From Helicoverpa zea (taxonomy: Eukaryota > Arthropoda > Insecta > Lepidoptera > Noctuidae), in contig NC_061471.1 of NCBI RefSeq assembly GCF_022581195.2, positions 4,278,001 to 4,342,000 of the forward strand: a stretch of 64,000 nt of DNA, given 5' to 3'. This document shows positions 36,601 through 48,800 of the stretch, piece after piece (the stretch's first letter is position 1; the number at the start of each line of letters is the position of its first letter). The notes beneath the pieces were generated by a model. That model was not told the origin of the DNA and made no database searches. It saw only the letters and a list, made by a program, of their open reading frames with translations. The position numbers were made by a program, and so were the translations under genes.

Positions 36601-39600
36601 AGGAAAACTGCGTAGAAATATAATTAAAATGTATGTCACAATTAATTATGAAATATACCTAACTATTTCGCTTTACCGGACATCCGTAAACCTATCACGA
36701 AGAAGATAATTCACGGAATCTATTCTAATATAATAAAGCTGAAGAGTTTGTTTGTTTGTTTGAACGCGCTGATCTCAGGCACTACTGATTCGATTTGAAA
36801 AAATATTTCTGTGTTAGATAGCCTATTTATCGAGGAAGGTAACCTATATCCAGGCGCGCGAATGAGTTCACACGGGACGTGGACAAAACCGCTGATGGAA
36901 AGTACTTAGCTAACATAAAGGAATAACTATTGCCAGTTGTATGTTGTTTGTTTATAGGTGTTCAGGGCTTCCTTCAAGATGGCGTTATTCTACGGACTCT
37001 GGACGTGGCTGGTACATAACCTGTTTGGCGCCAAAGTCGTCTATCTACCGTCAGGTAAGCTGAACTAGGTATTTACTCACACATAGAAATGTCACGCAGA
37101 CCGTCATCAAACTTCTACCAAATCACTCACTTATGTATCTACGTAGAAGGTTATAAGCGCGGTTTGTACCGTAAACGTAAATAGGGATTTTTTTGTTGTA
37201 TATAGATGTTTTATAGACAAAATGTGAGTCAGCATAAAACAGTTAAACTGAACGTAAATAATGATTATAGTTTATCAAAAACTCTGTAAAAGTGTGCCCA
37301 TATAATAGGTGTGATCATTTCTACACACAAATAATAATGGATAAATAATAATTTCGGTATAGGTCAATATTCAAGACATTGATAAAAGTTTGAATATATT
37401 TTTTTTTGAAATGTAGTTTTCCTCATATGGGTCACTCTGATTTGAGATAATGTAATGATTTTAAAAAGTATTTGTAAAAAATAATAAGAGAGTTTTTTGA
37501 GTTAATTATGGACTGGCAGGATGCAATTTTAGAAATCTTTTTATTAGTTAGGTAATATAAATAATTGTGCCTTAGTGTAGCTCACCTATTGTAACATTAT
37601 CCTTAAACATGTCCTTGTTATCTAAAGGCCATCGACAGCATACAATTTAAATTTAGTCGGTATCAACAAACATGACCTTAGTATACAATTACAAGTACCG
37701 ATAATATTCCCAGACATTCTGTTACTGGCTCTTTCCATACACTGCTTAAACCTCAGTCCATATCGTAGGTACGTCTCACGTCTTGTAATTTAAAAATAGA
37801 ACGTGTTAATTAAAGCCAAAAAAATATGCAATTAGTCATCGGCGAAGTACCTAATTACAAAATATTTTCTTGAGCATGCGCAATCATTTTTTTTTGTAAT
37901 TAATAAAGTCCCAAGTCAATAAACTGGATGATAAAATTCATGAATGTTGTAACGTCACATTAGCGGAGAATTATCTCGGGATGATGTTCACACTAGTCGT
38001 GTGTTATTTTTACTGCGCGCGCGTTATTGTGCAAATCGGTGATTGTGGACGCACGCCGACGGAAAACGTGTATTCTGTGTGATTGTAATGGCACACGGGA
38101 ATGTCCTGTTGTTCGCTGTGTTGGTGCAATCGGCCCTGAGCGTCCGGATCAACTTCACCAGCTGCCAAGACCCAGAGTGGGCCTGTGTTAATAACTCGCC
38201 CAGTGAATTGGTGTACAGTTGTAGTGTCGCTAGCAATGTGAGTACAGATTTTTTCTCAGAATTTATATTTCAAAACGTGAGCGTTTTAAATATGAGTAAC
38301 TCTTTGAAAAAAGGTCCTAATTTCACCGTTATTTTGTTCTAGGACTTCATAATACACCTGAAAGATTACTACACAGACTTCATAACCAGCGTGACAGTTC
38401 AGAACTGCCGAGACTTGCGAGTAGTTCTCGACTGTCCACTACTCCAGCGATCTTCAAAACTACAGAGATTCAAAGTTAAAGACTGCGACAGACTCGAATT
38501 CGTGTCTCTATCGGCTACATCCTTACTTCAAACCCCGCCTGAAGTCACTATAGAAAATGTTAAGGAAGTAGTATCCTTACCAAGAAAGATCTTCAAGTCT
38601 CCAAGCACCGCAACAGAACAGAAATGCCTAGGGGCCAGTACATTGAAAAGGATACGAGTTTCAAACAGCAAAATAAACTCGATAAACACTAGAGCAATTT
38701 ATAATGTGACCGGTATAAAAAGTATTCAATTTGATAACGTTACAATAACAGACGTTCGCAATCAAGCCATTGAGGCAATTATGGGTCCTGACACTATATT
38801 TACTATCACTAACAGTAGGATTGAAAAGTTAGAACTAAAAGGAATCACAGTGCAGAGCACATCTGCTACCATATCAGACAATACGTTTATCGATATCATT
38901 GGTGGCGCACTAAACTTAACTGCGGACAATTTACTCATAATCAATAATAGATTCAGAGAAATACGCGCTAACGGCCTGGTACTTAAGTCTGTTTACACAG
39001 ACATAACTCAAAACGACATCACTAGACTCAAAACTAACGCTCTAAACAGCGTCAAGTGTCTCAGAAAAAGAAGTAATAAAAAACAGTTCAACTTCGCGCG
39101 GAACAGAGTTGAAAGCGTCGAACCGCACTCAATCACATTCGACTACGCCAGTTGCAAAAGTTCCGGAACAACAGTCACTATAACCAACAACAAAATAGAC
39201 TGCAAATGTCGAAACATTGCTTTTTTAAACAACAACAATGAACTGAGCAACATGATTTTGGATACTTCGAGCAACAATACTTGTTTGTTCGCGCCGTGCA
39301 CGCTACCTGTTGATATCGTGAAGATGTTACAAGAGAGTGACATGTGTGAGCTGAGCCTCGACCCGCAAGTGATGTGCCTGCTCTACAGTGACAGACATAA
39401 CAACAACGAGGTGACGACAGACGATGACGTCACGGAGCCCGCGCCCACGTTCTACTTGATACGTCAGGCGAACTCGCCCAATGGTGACGCGAGCGCCGCC
39501 ATGACAGCGGTCGACAAGGACGACCTTCTCAAAGACACACACTTGAACATGACTAACAGAACTGCTATCAAAGTTGTGTTCGATTCCTCGAAGGATTTCG

Positions 39601-42600
39601 TGGAGACGCTTCGAAGTACGAGTTCTTCACGCAAAAGACCTGCTGAAGAGCCGAAATCGCCTCCAGAAGAATATGTGAACCGCTGTGTTGGTACACAGTG
39701 CCGAAATAATGTTGCTTACGATAGGCAAAAAGCTTTAGATTTCTATAAATATGTGTACGCACAGTTACGGCCGCCGAGGATAAGCGATATAAAGAAAAAG
39801 AAAACTTAATTATTGTTGGTCTTGTGATTACTTGTATACATAATAAATATTATTTCACCATCTTATCGTTTCAATTGGCCTGTGAGAGTTGTAGGTATCT
39901 TCAGATATTGCGACATTGTATTTACGCGTGCACCTTGTATGAGAGTATGATCTCATCCTAAATGTTGGATGTGTTGAATGGAATGTTTTTAAAAACAATT
40001 GGGATTACAGAAGTTCACTGAACATCAGAAGAAAAATCTAAAAAATCTCCCTAAGACGTTTGGAATGTGTTTCAGACGTTTACTCGTACTCATTTGTTTC
40101 CAAAAAGGAGTTAAGTTCTCAATACTTCTTCATATTTATTTTTTGTAATATAAGTAAATGTAGGAGCATTATTTCAGTGTTAGCGGCGGTGTTAGGGGCG
40201 GCCCCGTTCCTAGGTCCGTACTTGGCGGGAATTCCGGCAGCATTGGACGTTTGGTTGCAAGGCAGGCCGATGGCTTCGTTGCTGTTGCTCATTGCTCAGG
40301 CCGCGCCTATCGCCTTCCTCGACGCCGCTGTCTATGCTGAGATTAAAGAGTAAGTTCGTTCGTTAATAAATACAAGTCATACCTTTACTAAACGAAATTA
40401 TCCAATATTTTAAACGCGAATGTGAGTTTCTTCAACTTTCATCATCATCACTTTAAAATGGCTCAATACGATTTCAATGGGTATGTTGATAAATGGTCCC
40501 TGAGTTTAAGGCTACTTTTCAATAAGAAAACTGAATTAGCTACTTTGGGATTCACGTGAAACCATGGGAACAATTTGAGTTGCTTAAATCCATAGTAAGA
40601 TGCATATCATTACGGTCTCTACAATATTTCTCACCTATAATAAAAAGGTTCATGAACATTTATTTTTCCAGCGGAGGCCACCCTTACGTGACTGGTCTGG
40701 CTATAGCCGGCGGTATATTCTACCTGGGTCCCGAGGGTGCGATCCTGGGGCCGCTGCTACTCTGCTGCATCATGGTGGTGCTCAACTTGTCTTCCACATT
40801 CCTGAGGGACACGCCCTCTGAGGAGAGGGCGGCCCTGCACTCGCGCGTCAGGTAAATCTTGCGGTTGGTTGGAATCAGTCTTGCGTTTGTCCATGATAGA
40901 ACAAAATTTCAATCTTTAAAAAAAAGATATGATCTTCCTTGCCTCTACACTGTATGGTCAATAACAAAAGTTTATTATTTAATAAAATCTCCATGCTATG
41001 TTCAGCTGCTTAAGTAATTCTCTCATGTCCATATTATTATTTTGTACTTGACTAAATATTTTTCAGAACAGAAATTTCATTACACTAACATAGGTTGCAC
41101 TACATTTATTGCAATCCATACAAAAACATTAGCTTAAAGTGTAGGCGACATAACTCTTAGGCAAATATCATACTCATTATACTTACTATTTGAGGGATCA
41201 TTTCAAATCTAAAACGTTTATAGCGTTCTATCGTGGACTATTCGCTTGTATCAACGTATTGTGTGTACCAAAGGACTGATTCCTACGTTTATCGAGTTTG
41301 GAATGAACATCCCAATATGAATGCTGACATTTTTGCCATGGAATTGTAATCAACTACAAACTGACAAGTGGTTGTTTTTAAATATGCTGTTGAACTTTTC
41401 ATAATTAATTTTAAAATAACTTACATTAAAAGAAATATTTGATTTATGTATACCCCATAAGCAGAAGTGATAATTTGTGCCTCTTATTCAATAAATACGC
41501 CAAGCGTTTACTTTTATAATGTTAGTTCAACAGTATGTACAGCTAAGCTGTTCCCTATAAATTGTGTTAAAACTATTATCCTTATAAAACTCTATACTTA
41601 AAAATATATAATATATCTTCTTGTGGTTAAAGAAAACGCACAAAATAATCTTTAAATACAATGATATCTTATGTCTACTTTAATTACCATGGAGAACAAA
41701 ATGATGAGCGGAGATGTTATATAGAAAATTCTCCTAAGAATGTAACGTCGTCAAAATGCGGGTGTACGGGGACGAGGAACGTTACTGGCTCCGCCCTTAT
41801 ACACCATCTTAAGGACCCTCTAGTTTTTGTAGAAGCAATACAGATGTGCCAAGTAACCCGAACGCTTCCTGAGTTCACTCATAACTGAGCGGTTTGGTGA
41901 CGCCCACCGTTCATTCATTTGACCTCAGGGAAGGCTCCTGACCTACCTGCCTCACGGCATCTCCGCTCATGTTTCCTTACTCCGTGTCAATTACCTGTTT
42001 CGTATAATTAGATTTTGAAGTAGTACTGTCTACTTATGACTTTCTCTGATGTTTTGTTAATTTAGGTCGTTGTTGGGATGTTTTTAAGATAAGGTGTGTA
42101 TTCTATCTGTAAAGTGGTTGCTTTATATATTTGTTTTGTGCACCGTACTTTCTATCTTTGAAGCACCATTAGTTAATTGAAAGTTTAAAAAAGAAAATAC
42201 AAAAAATATTTAAAAGTATGCCATGTTAAAATGTAGTAAGAATGCTTGCTTTTGTATTATCTGTGGTAAGTATTCACTGGATTATGCACGTTAAAATAGC
42301 TTTTGATATGCTTGTAGCATGCACTGTAAAATAGTATGCATCTTGAAATATAAACACTGAGGTACTTCATCTATTCAAGCAACCAATCTCATTTTCTATT
42401 TGATAATTTTCGATATGGTCGAAGGATGCCTTTATCTATATAAATTATCTTCTCTATACTGTTTGCTACTACCAAATACTCTTCTAATAGTTTAAGTATC
42501 AAATATGTATTTATATTTCGTAATAATATAAACTCATTTAAATAACAAAGCTTTATATAATTAAGTACATAAAATACTCTGTCTTCCATTTTTACGGGTA

Positions 42601-42727
42601 ACCCACCGACTCTATATATTAATTTCTATACTCTTCCCCTATTTTCTTCTATTATATAACAATATATAATTATAATACCTGCTATAATAAATGGACGTTT
42701 GTTTACAGATACGGTGCTTATCTCTGA
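30685..42727 (+). CDS. Tmem245: Transmembrane protein 245 (AI-2E-like multipass membrane protein)
   Basis: Thirteen exons fit GT-AG and phase: 30685-31047, 32099-32245, 32537-32765, 32882-33449, 33615-33786, 34141-34308, 34949-35141, 35466-35650, 35949-36083, 36958-37054, 40178-40349, 40672-40851 and 42709-42727, giving 875 aa, close to vertebrate TMEM245 (about 880). The N-terminus (LEPFFKPLFWALLVGSLLHP) and the C-terminus (VFFTTLFYLLASSNALYKPV, FKMALFYGLWTWLVHNLFG, GGHPYVTGLAIAGGI and YLGPEGAILGPLLLC) are hallmark TMEM245 segments belonging to the AI-2E transporter-like superfamily; substrate unknown. Exon 4 encodes a long acidic, Pro/Thr/Ser-rich loop. If exon 12 were not spliced to exon 13 it would end at once with Arg-stop, so the two 3' ends differ by only five residues. 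Intron 10 contains the gene at 38088-39809. Transcription converges on Manba. Confidence 0.92.
31948..32045 (+). repeat. Interspersed repeat fragment in Tmem245 intron 1
   Basis: Words such as CATCCTCCTGCCCTTGTCCC and ATTTTATTTGGGGTCATTG are typical of a repeated lepidopteran element. It lies about 50 bp before exon 2. The family is not assigned. Confidence 0.4.
35740..35850 (-). repeat. Decayed tRNA-derived SINE in Tmem245 intron 8
   Basis: Read on the minus strand it has GGCCCATCAGCCGGACTG (A-box-like region) followed by GCGGGGTCAATTCCCGG (B-box-like). It does not fold as a clean tRNA, so it is taken as a SINE head rather than a functional tRNA gene. Confidence 0.45.
36722..36905 (-). repeat. 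RTE-like LINE 3' end in Tmem245 intron 9
   Basis: Reversed relative of the fragment at 18085-18265: TTGAACGCGCTGATCTCAGG, GATTCGATTTGAAAAAATAT, TTAGATAGCCTATTTATCG and ACAAAACCGCTGATGGAAAG match its complement in order. Confidence 0.5.
38088..39809 (+). CDS. Secreted repeat glycoprotein nested in Tmem245 intron 10, unrecognised
   Basis: Two exons (38088-38237 and 38343-39809) joined in phase 0 give 538 aa. An N-terminal signal peptide (NVLLFAVLVQSALSV) precedes an extracellular region with paired cysteines. Residues about 130-290 form a ladder of short strands with recurring Asn and hydrophobic residues (ITNSRIEKLELKG, ISDNTFIDIIGG, INNRFREIRANG, ITQNDITRL), typical of a parallel beta-helix or irregular leucine-rich solenoid. 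It ends in a cysteine cap (IDCKCRNIAFL ... CLFAPC) like an LRR C-terminal cap. About eight N-x-S/T sites are visible. The tail is hydrophilic with RKRP and a KKKK-type end, and there is no membrane anchor. An AATAAA lies at about 39,843. It is on the same strand as its host gene, with its own start and polyadenylation signal. Function unknown. Confidence 0.82.
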
Positions 42728-45700
42728 TCGGCTTGCATGGACCACTAACTTGTAACGAGGTCATCCCATTTGTCAATTTGATATAAGCAATATATGTAAC
42801 AGAACACCAAATGTCAAGAATAACTTACATCATACATTTACACTGCGGGACAAATTAATGGGACACTGATATACATTTAATTTAACAAACTAGTAGAATA
42901 TACGTTGTTCTTTGAAGCTTGGCCTGAAAGCTTGCAGGAAAATGAGTATAACATACAAAAAGCACTCCCTTGAATTTGTTCCCACGTGTATTTATTTATA
43001 TTATAATTATAATATTTCATAAATTCGCGTCAAACATCGCACGCAGTTATTATGTTTAAGCTATTCACTGAAAAATGTGTCTGTGTTCTACTATGCCAAA
43101 GAGAAGCTAACGACCGATCTCTTTAGGAACAATTGCATGTGCCGTTAAATGTTGTAGACGTATATTCAAATATATATGTACTAGCTTCCGCCAGCGGCTT
43201 CGCCCGCGTGGTGTGTTGATAAAAAGTATCCTATGTGTTAATCCAGGGTATCACCTATCTACATACCAAATTTCAATCAAATCGGTCCAGCCGTTTTTGC
43301 GTGATTGAATAACAAACATACATACATACATTCTCACAAACTTTCACATTTATAATATAAGTAGGATGTATTTAAATATAAAGCATATACAGACACCTTA
43401 TGCTCGTTGAATCAAATGTATTGTTGTGATGTGTAGGCCAAAACTTGCAGCGAATCACCAGTAGTCGTGAATTCAATAATGGAATCCAAAAAGCATTGAA
43501 AATGCGATGGATTCTAGAGTTGCAATTGTACTGAACCCACTATAACTCACTTAACACCGTTCACTGAAGTTTTGTAAATGCGAGTAACATTTTGTCGTTT
43601 AAAGTTGACAGAGACAGGAGAATTTTCGTCCTTAATGAAAAATGGTGTAAGTGGGTCCCAATGTACGCGACACTTAATGCAATGCTCAATGTACTTGATG
43701 TTAAACACAAGTTTCGTTTGTGCACTAAAATAGTGACTTTAGCACTCAGTATTACAAATTATTTGGAGATTAATATTTTATTTTAATATTTATAACAGAA
43801 TATTGTGTGTATTTTTGTTGTTGTCTTTAGTCTCAAATATATTAACTATTAATTTATTAAGGGTTTATGTTATCAAAGTATGTTTTGTTGAACGTTAACG
43901 TTTATTGGGTTAATATATCCTTATTTTCTTCCGCAATTTACAATGCAATGCAGTTCAAATAGCAATCGACAATGACCATGGAACTTTTAGTCAGTAGTTA
44001 TTTATTCAGAGATTTTTAAACATATTTATCTATTATGTATTTATGTATTTATATGGAGTTATTTATAGATTTAGGAGTACCTAAGTATTAACTTAAACAA
44101 AAGCAACGATGAAATAATGAATTAAAAAAAAACTAAATCCGATTTGAGTAGTTAGAATGCTAAACTATGAATTTTAATTCGTTCAGCCACGGTTAAGTTT
44201 GAAGCCATAATGAAATTGAGATATAATAATTTTGAATGTATTATTGAGATTCTGTCATACTTTCTTGTCTGTAATAATATCTTATTTTATTCAAAAATGA
44301 CTGAAATACAATTCTCTTCCTAGTCTTTATATTTATTGTATCTGTATAGTTTTTTTTATTGGGTTACTGAAATGACAGTGAAAATGCTATAGAAAAAATA
44401 TTGTTGGTCAATGTAGTGGCGCGATAGTGTAAAATCTGACTAAATAATTCTTTTTCTATTATTGCAATATTTCAATGTAATAGTGTATGCTTTACAAGTG
44501 AGCGTGTTTCACCACTCTTTGAATTGTCATATTATCATATTTTTTATTAATATTAGGAACGTCTAGGTCTAGGTCTTATTTATTTGAGTTTATTTCGTGC
44601 TCTCTTTATATTATGTACATTAACATGTTAAAATAACTTATATAGATTTACAAAATCGACTTTTGATAATTTGGATAGTGCCTGACACACGCAAGTCCAC
44701 ATAAGCATATTTTACAAGGGTTGTTATACATTTTTTAAAGAAAGTTGTGATATGTGTGACATACAAAAAGGTTGTATTTGTTCCAAAATATAGTATTGCA
44801 CTGTGGTCGTACTAAAAAATATAAAGTGGTGAAACAAGGCCCAAACGTGATGGTTGATTTAATGAAAATGGTGCTTTTTGATGATATTAGATATTATCTC
44901 GAATCGAGTCTCCGTTGCTATAAATTTTGTAATGGCCTTTTATAGGTAAGGGCCTTTATTTTGTTATAAAGCTATAGCTGTTTGTAAAATTGACGTTTTC
45001 TATTAATTAGGTCACATTGTTTGTATATTTTGTATTATTTTAATGTTTGCAATCTTATTGTTTGTTGTGAAGTACTTACTAAAGCTATTAATACGCCTGG
45101 ACGGTTAGATAACATAATTATACCTATTCAATATAAGGGTAGCTATATTTCTACCATATTCACCGTAAGACCTACTAATATAGAGTTCATAAAACCCAGG
45201 TTCCTCCCGGGGTGTTCTTAAATATTTTTTAAATGGCAATGTATCTCGAATAAAAATGTATGACCATTGTGTAAAATATTTCAAACTTATTATAAAAGAA
45301 AAAATAGCTACCCAGTTCAACCTTAAAAATAAATCTATAAGCTATACTACCTACAGATTAAAATATTACAAAAAAAATAGTTGTAAATGAAAGAAACAGC
45401 AAAGCCCTTACCAGTTCGTGAAGAATCGTCCAAAGATTAATTTAGATGCATCTGTACTATATTGTATTGCAGGTATTTATAATTAGTTTGTATCTACAGC
45501 ACGCATATTCGCATTGTTAACTAAAACTTATATACTGAATATATTATTTGCTTTTTTAATGCGCGTTTCATTTCAAAACCCATCTTTATTTTCACGGAAC
45601 ACTTTGCGGTAAAAGACGCATCAGAAATTATACGAATTTCAACCTTATGTAAGTAAATGTATAAAACTTGAATTTCGTATGCCATGCAAAAGCGAGAATG

Positions 45701-45812
45701 ATCTGATTTGTTTGAGGTAAAGGGAAAGGAAACATAGAGGTTCGAAAACAATTTAAAAAAAATACGGGATGGCATTTGTGTTCCGTGTATTTGTGAATAT
45801 TTATTCAGAACA
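42728..45812. other. Convergent intergenic DNA (possible long Tmem245 3' UTR)
   Basis: AT-rich, with no coding exon recognised. Part may be the Tmem245 3' UTR. It includes an RTE-like 3' end at 43181-43368. The remainder holds nothing identifiable. Confidence 0.45.
43181..43368 (+). repeat. RTE-like LINE 3' end, copy 1
   Basis: A 188-bp fragment from CTAGCTTCCGCCAGCGGCTT to TATAATATAAGTAGGAT. It is closely matched (only scattered differences) by 57180-57366, including AATCCAGGGTATCACCTATC and TCACAAACTTTCACATTTAT. Characteristic of abundant RTE-type 3' ends in moths, without coding sequence. A CATA microsatellite sits inside. Confidence 0.65.
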
Positions 45813-48800
45813 TCAGTTTACGTAATATTGATGTGTTATAGATTTCTGTAGGACCCTCGGTGACACGTGTTTGTTGCACAAGAATTTTACGACGCTTTGC
45901 GGTTCCGTAACAATGAGTCCGTTTTCTTCAAACCGACCTTCAATATCGGTATCTAACCATAGGAATGGTACAACAGTATCAACTCTTATATTTACAGCAT
46001 ATTCCAGACGATCGTGGTTTCGACGTGTTACTAAGTTTGACACAAGTATCTGCAAAAAAAAATATAATATAAAAATTGAATACTTAAATCCTACCGAAAA
46101 TCAAGGTGAAAAGCGCCAATAAAACTGGCCATTTCGGGTAGCTAAGTATTTGGCTCCAGAATTTCGAAGGACTGGTAACGTGCTTGCCATCCCACAAGTA
46201 AAGAAGTGTAAAAATGTTACCTGAATATTGGGCGTCTGCAAACCCACTACTGATTTCAAAGCCACGGGGAATATATAGTTCGGCGGTGACTTCACACCCT
46301 GCGCTTGCAAAGTGAACCTGACAAATACTTCTTCCTTATTGTAGTCCCTTAAATGAACGTCTGCATTCTCTTGTAATTTTGAGCTCAGTGGGTTGGCTTG
46401 TGCAGGAAATTGTCTGGTGCTAATTGGGCCTACGCTTTTCCAATTGTATATGTCTACAGTGATCCAGGCATCTGTTATCGGTACAAATCTATCGTTTATG
46501 AGGTACACTTCGATGTCGTCCCCAGAACACAAACGGGGTGATACGAGAACAGGCGCGAAGAACGATTTGGCAAAGTAGTGCAACATCTTCCATTTGCCGC
46601 CGTATTCTAGAAATAAATTTAAATTCTTTCAGTAGTATAGGTATTTTTTACTGTGCTAATTTAAGGTGATCTTCACACTGCCCCGCATCACGCTGCATCT
46701 TGCGTGTCGACGCACCTACGCGCGTTCCTGCGGGAGTGCAGATCTGCATCATCGTGCGGGTTTTTCGCGCACTCACGCGCGTAGGTGCGTTTAGTAGATT
46801 CGCGCACGGCGGCTTCCATTTTCAAATATACACGTCACGCCCATTCAAAATCACGCGCGGCAATGCGGGATTCAGTGTGCCATACCTTGCGTCTCGCCCC
46901 GCACCTACGCGCGGGGGTGCGTGTTTCTCCGCATGTATGTGCGTGATCCGCATGAACGCGCGTGGATGCATTTTCAGTGTGTTGGACTATGCGTGTTTTC
47001 CATACAAACGGAGATATTTACAAACAACGGAAAAAAACGCATCCACGCACTACGCTGCATCATGCGGGGCAGTGTGATAATCGCCTAAAACAGATGTAGT
47101 GTTGTTGGCACTTGCTTTTGGTTCGCTTACCGATTCCAGACCACGAGGGCGCTTGCCAAACATCGTTCAGTTGCCAGTAAAGTGCGCCCATTGTATACCA
47201 ATTGGCTTGATCTTGTCGGTACAGTTCTGTCTCGGTCTTTATTGCCATCGCTTGAGATATCTGAAAATTCACTATTACTTTAAATGATTGCAGTTATAAA
47301 ATAAGTTTGCACTACCGCTATTAAATGATTGCCTATGATGACACTAAAATCTGAGTTTTGTAGTAGACTTATATTCGTCTTACCTGGCTATAAAACACGA
47401 ACTTTTCGAAATACTTTGGATCGTCTTCTTTTAATTTCATACGCCTAGTAATTTGCGCTTCGATATAACTATAGCCGTTTGGACTATGTTGTCTATGTTC
47501 AGAGTATTTACTACGCACGTGGAAATCTTCGTCCTTATTTGTCGCTGTTCTCATAGTTTTCAGCGATGGCATTGATTGGAAGCCATATTCGGATGCAAAC
47601 CTCGTTTTGGGGTAAGTATCCATGTCCCAGTTGTCGGCGAAATAGTTGTAGTAGTGCGTGTCTCCGTAATGTGGGTCATACGGATTTGTTGCTATGTAGT
47701 TCTCTCGTTCAGACTCTCGACCATTCGATGGGCTGGAAACTAAGTAACGCCTCCCAGGGTCCAAGTCTTCGACAATCGGTTTGATTGTATCCACGTACAG
47801 TTTAATGTATTCAGTTTTATATTTATCAAATAAGGGGTAGGTGTCATACCAGTTGCCTCTTAGTGCTACTTCGTTTTCATTGTTCCCAGCCCAGACGGCT
47901 ATCGATGGATGGTGCTGGAGACGCAATACGTTCTGTTCAATTTCCTCTCGCACCGAGCTAAAATGAGATAATAGTTTCATTGCAATAGTTTTAGTGACAA
48001 GAGGACCCTGATTTCCAGAGACAGGTGGATTTGGGAACTTGTATTTTATGGTCGAGGTTTTTATTGAATATAGACTTATCACCGGTAGGCGTTGGTGTTG
48101 AGAATCTTACCTAATAAAATAATTATCAGTGGGATACATGGAGCAAGCGAAGAGGAAGTCTTGCCAAATAAGTATTCCGAGTTCATCGCACTTGTCATAG
48201 AAGTAGTCAGACTCATAGACGCCGCCGCCCCACACACGTAGCATCGCCATGTTCACATCACGAGCAGCCTTTAACAGGTTGTCCACTAGAACAAACTACT
48301 ATTTGAGCAATTTTAAGACGTGATCCGGTTAGGAAATCAAACGTTACAGATTATGCAAAATTTATTTAGCATTTCACAACTTCTTCATAGATTGGAGCAC
48401 ATTGTTCTAATGCTTGTCGCGCGAGATACGAATGACAAACAACATGATTCATTAGTTAGTCTTATTACATACCAACATTCTTTTGACTTTCTCCTAATTC
48501 AGGAAGAATATTTGATGGTATCCAGTTAGAACCCTTCATAAAGAGTGGGTGGTCGTTGACCTTAAAATAGAATGTTAGACCACGCCCGGCGGTTCCGTTG
48601 CCTGCAAATTACATTAAGTTTAATTTATTTATTTATTGCGTGTGCAGCCAATATTTTCTCTCTGTCAAATTCCCATTGTCGTTCTTTGCATATTTCTAGT
48701 GACGTAATAAACAATAAAGCAATTTTCTCAAGCAAACAAATATCCATAACTTATCAAGATAGCCAAGGAGCTGCTTAGCCATATGGCACGGAATTAAAAT

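Noticed and set aside
41661..41888. 75-codon open frame in Tmem245 intron 12
   Set aside because: Not flanked by usable splice sites in phase and not similar to any part of TMEM245; it may simply lie in 3' UTR or intron.
46700..47077. 125-codon open frame rich in Arg and Cys within Manba intron 10
   Set aside because: It lies wholly inside the GC-rich PIF/Harbinger-type MITE, whose CGCG words keep stops rare.
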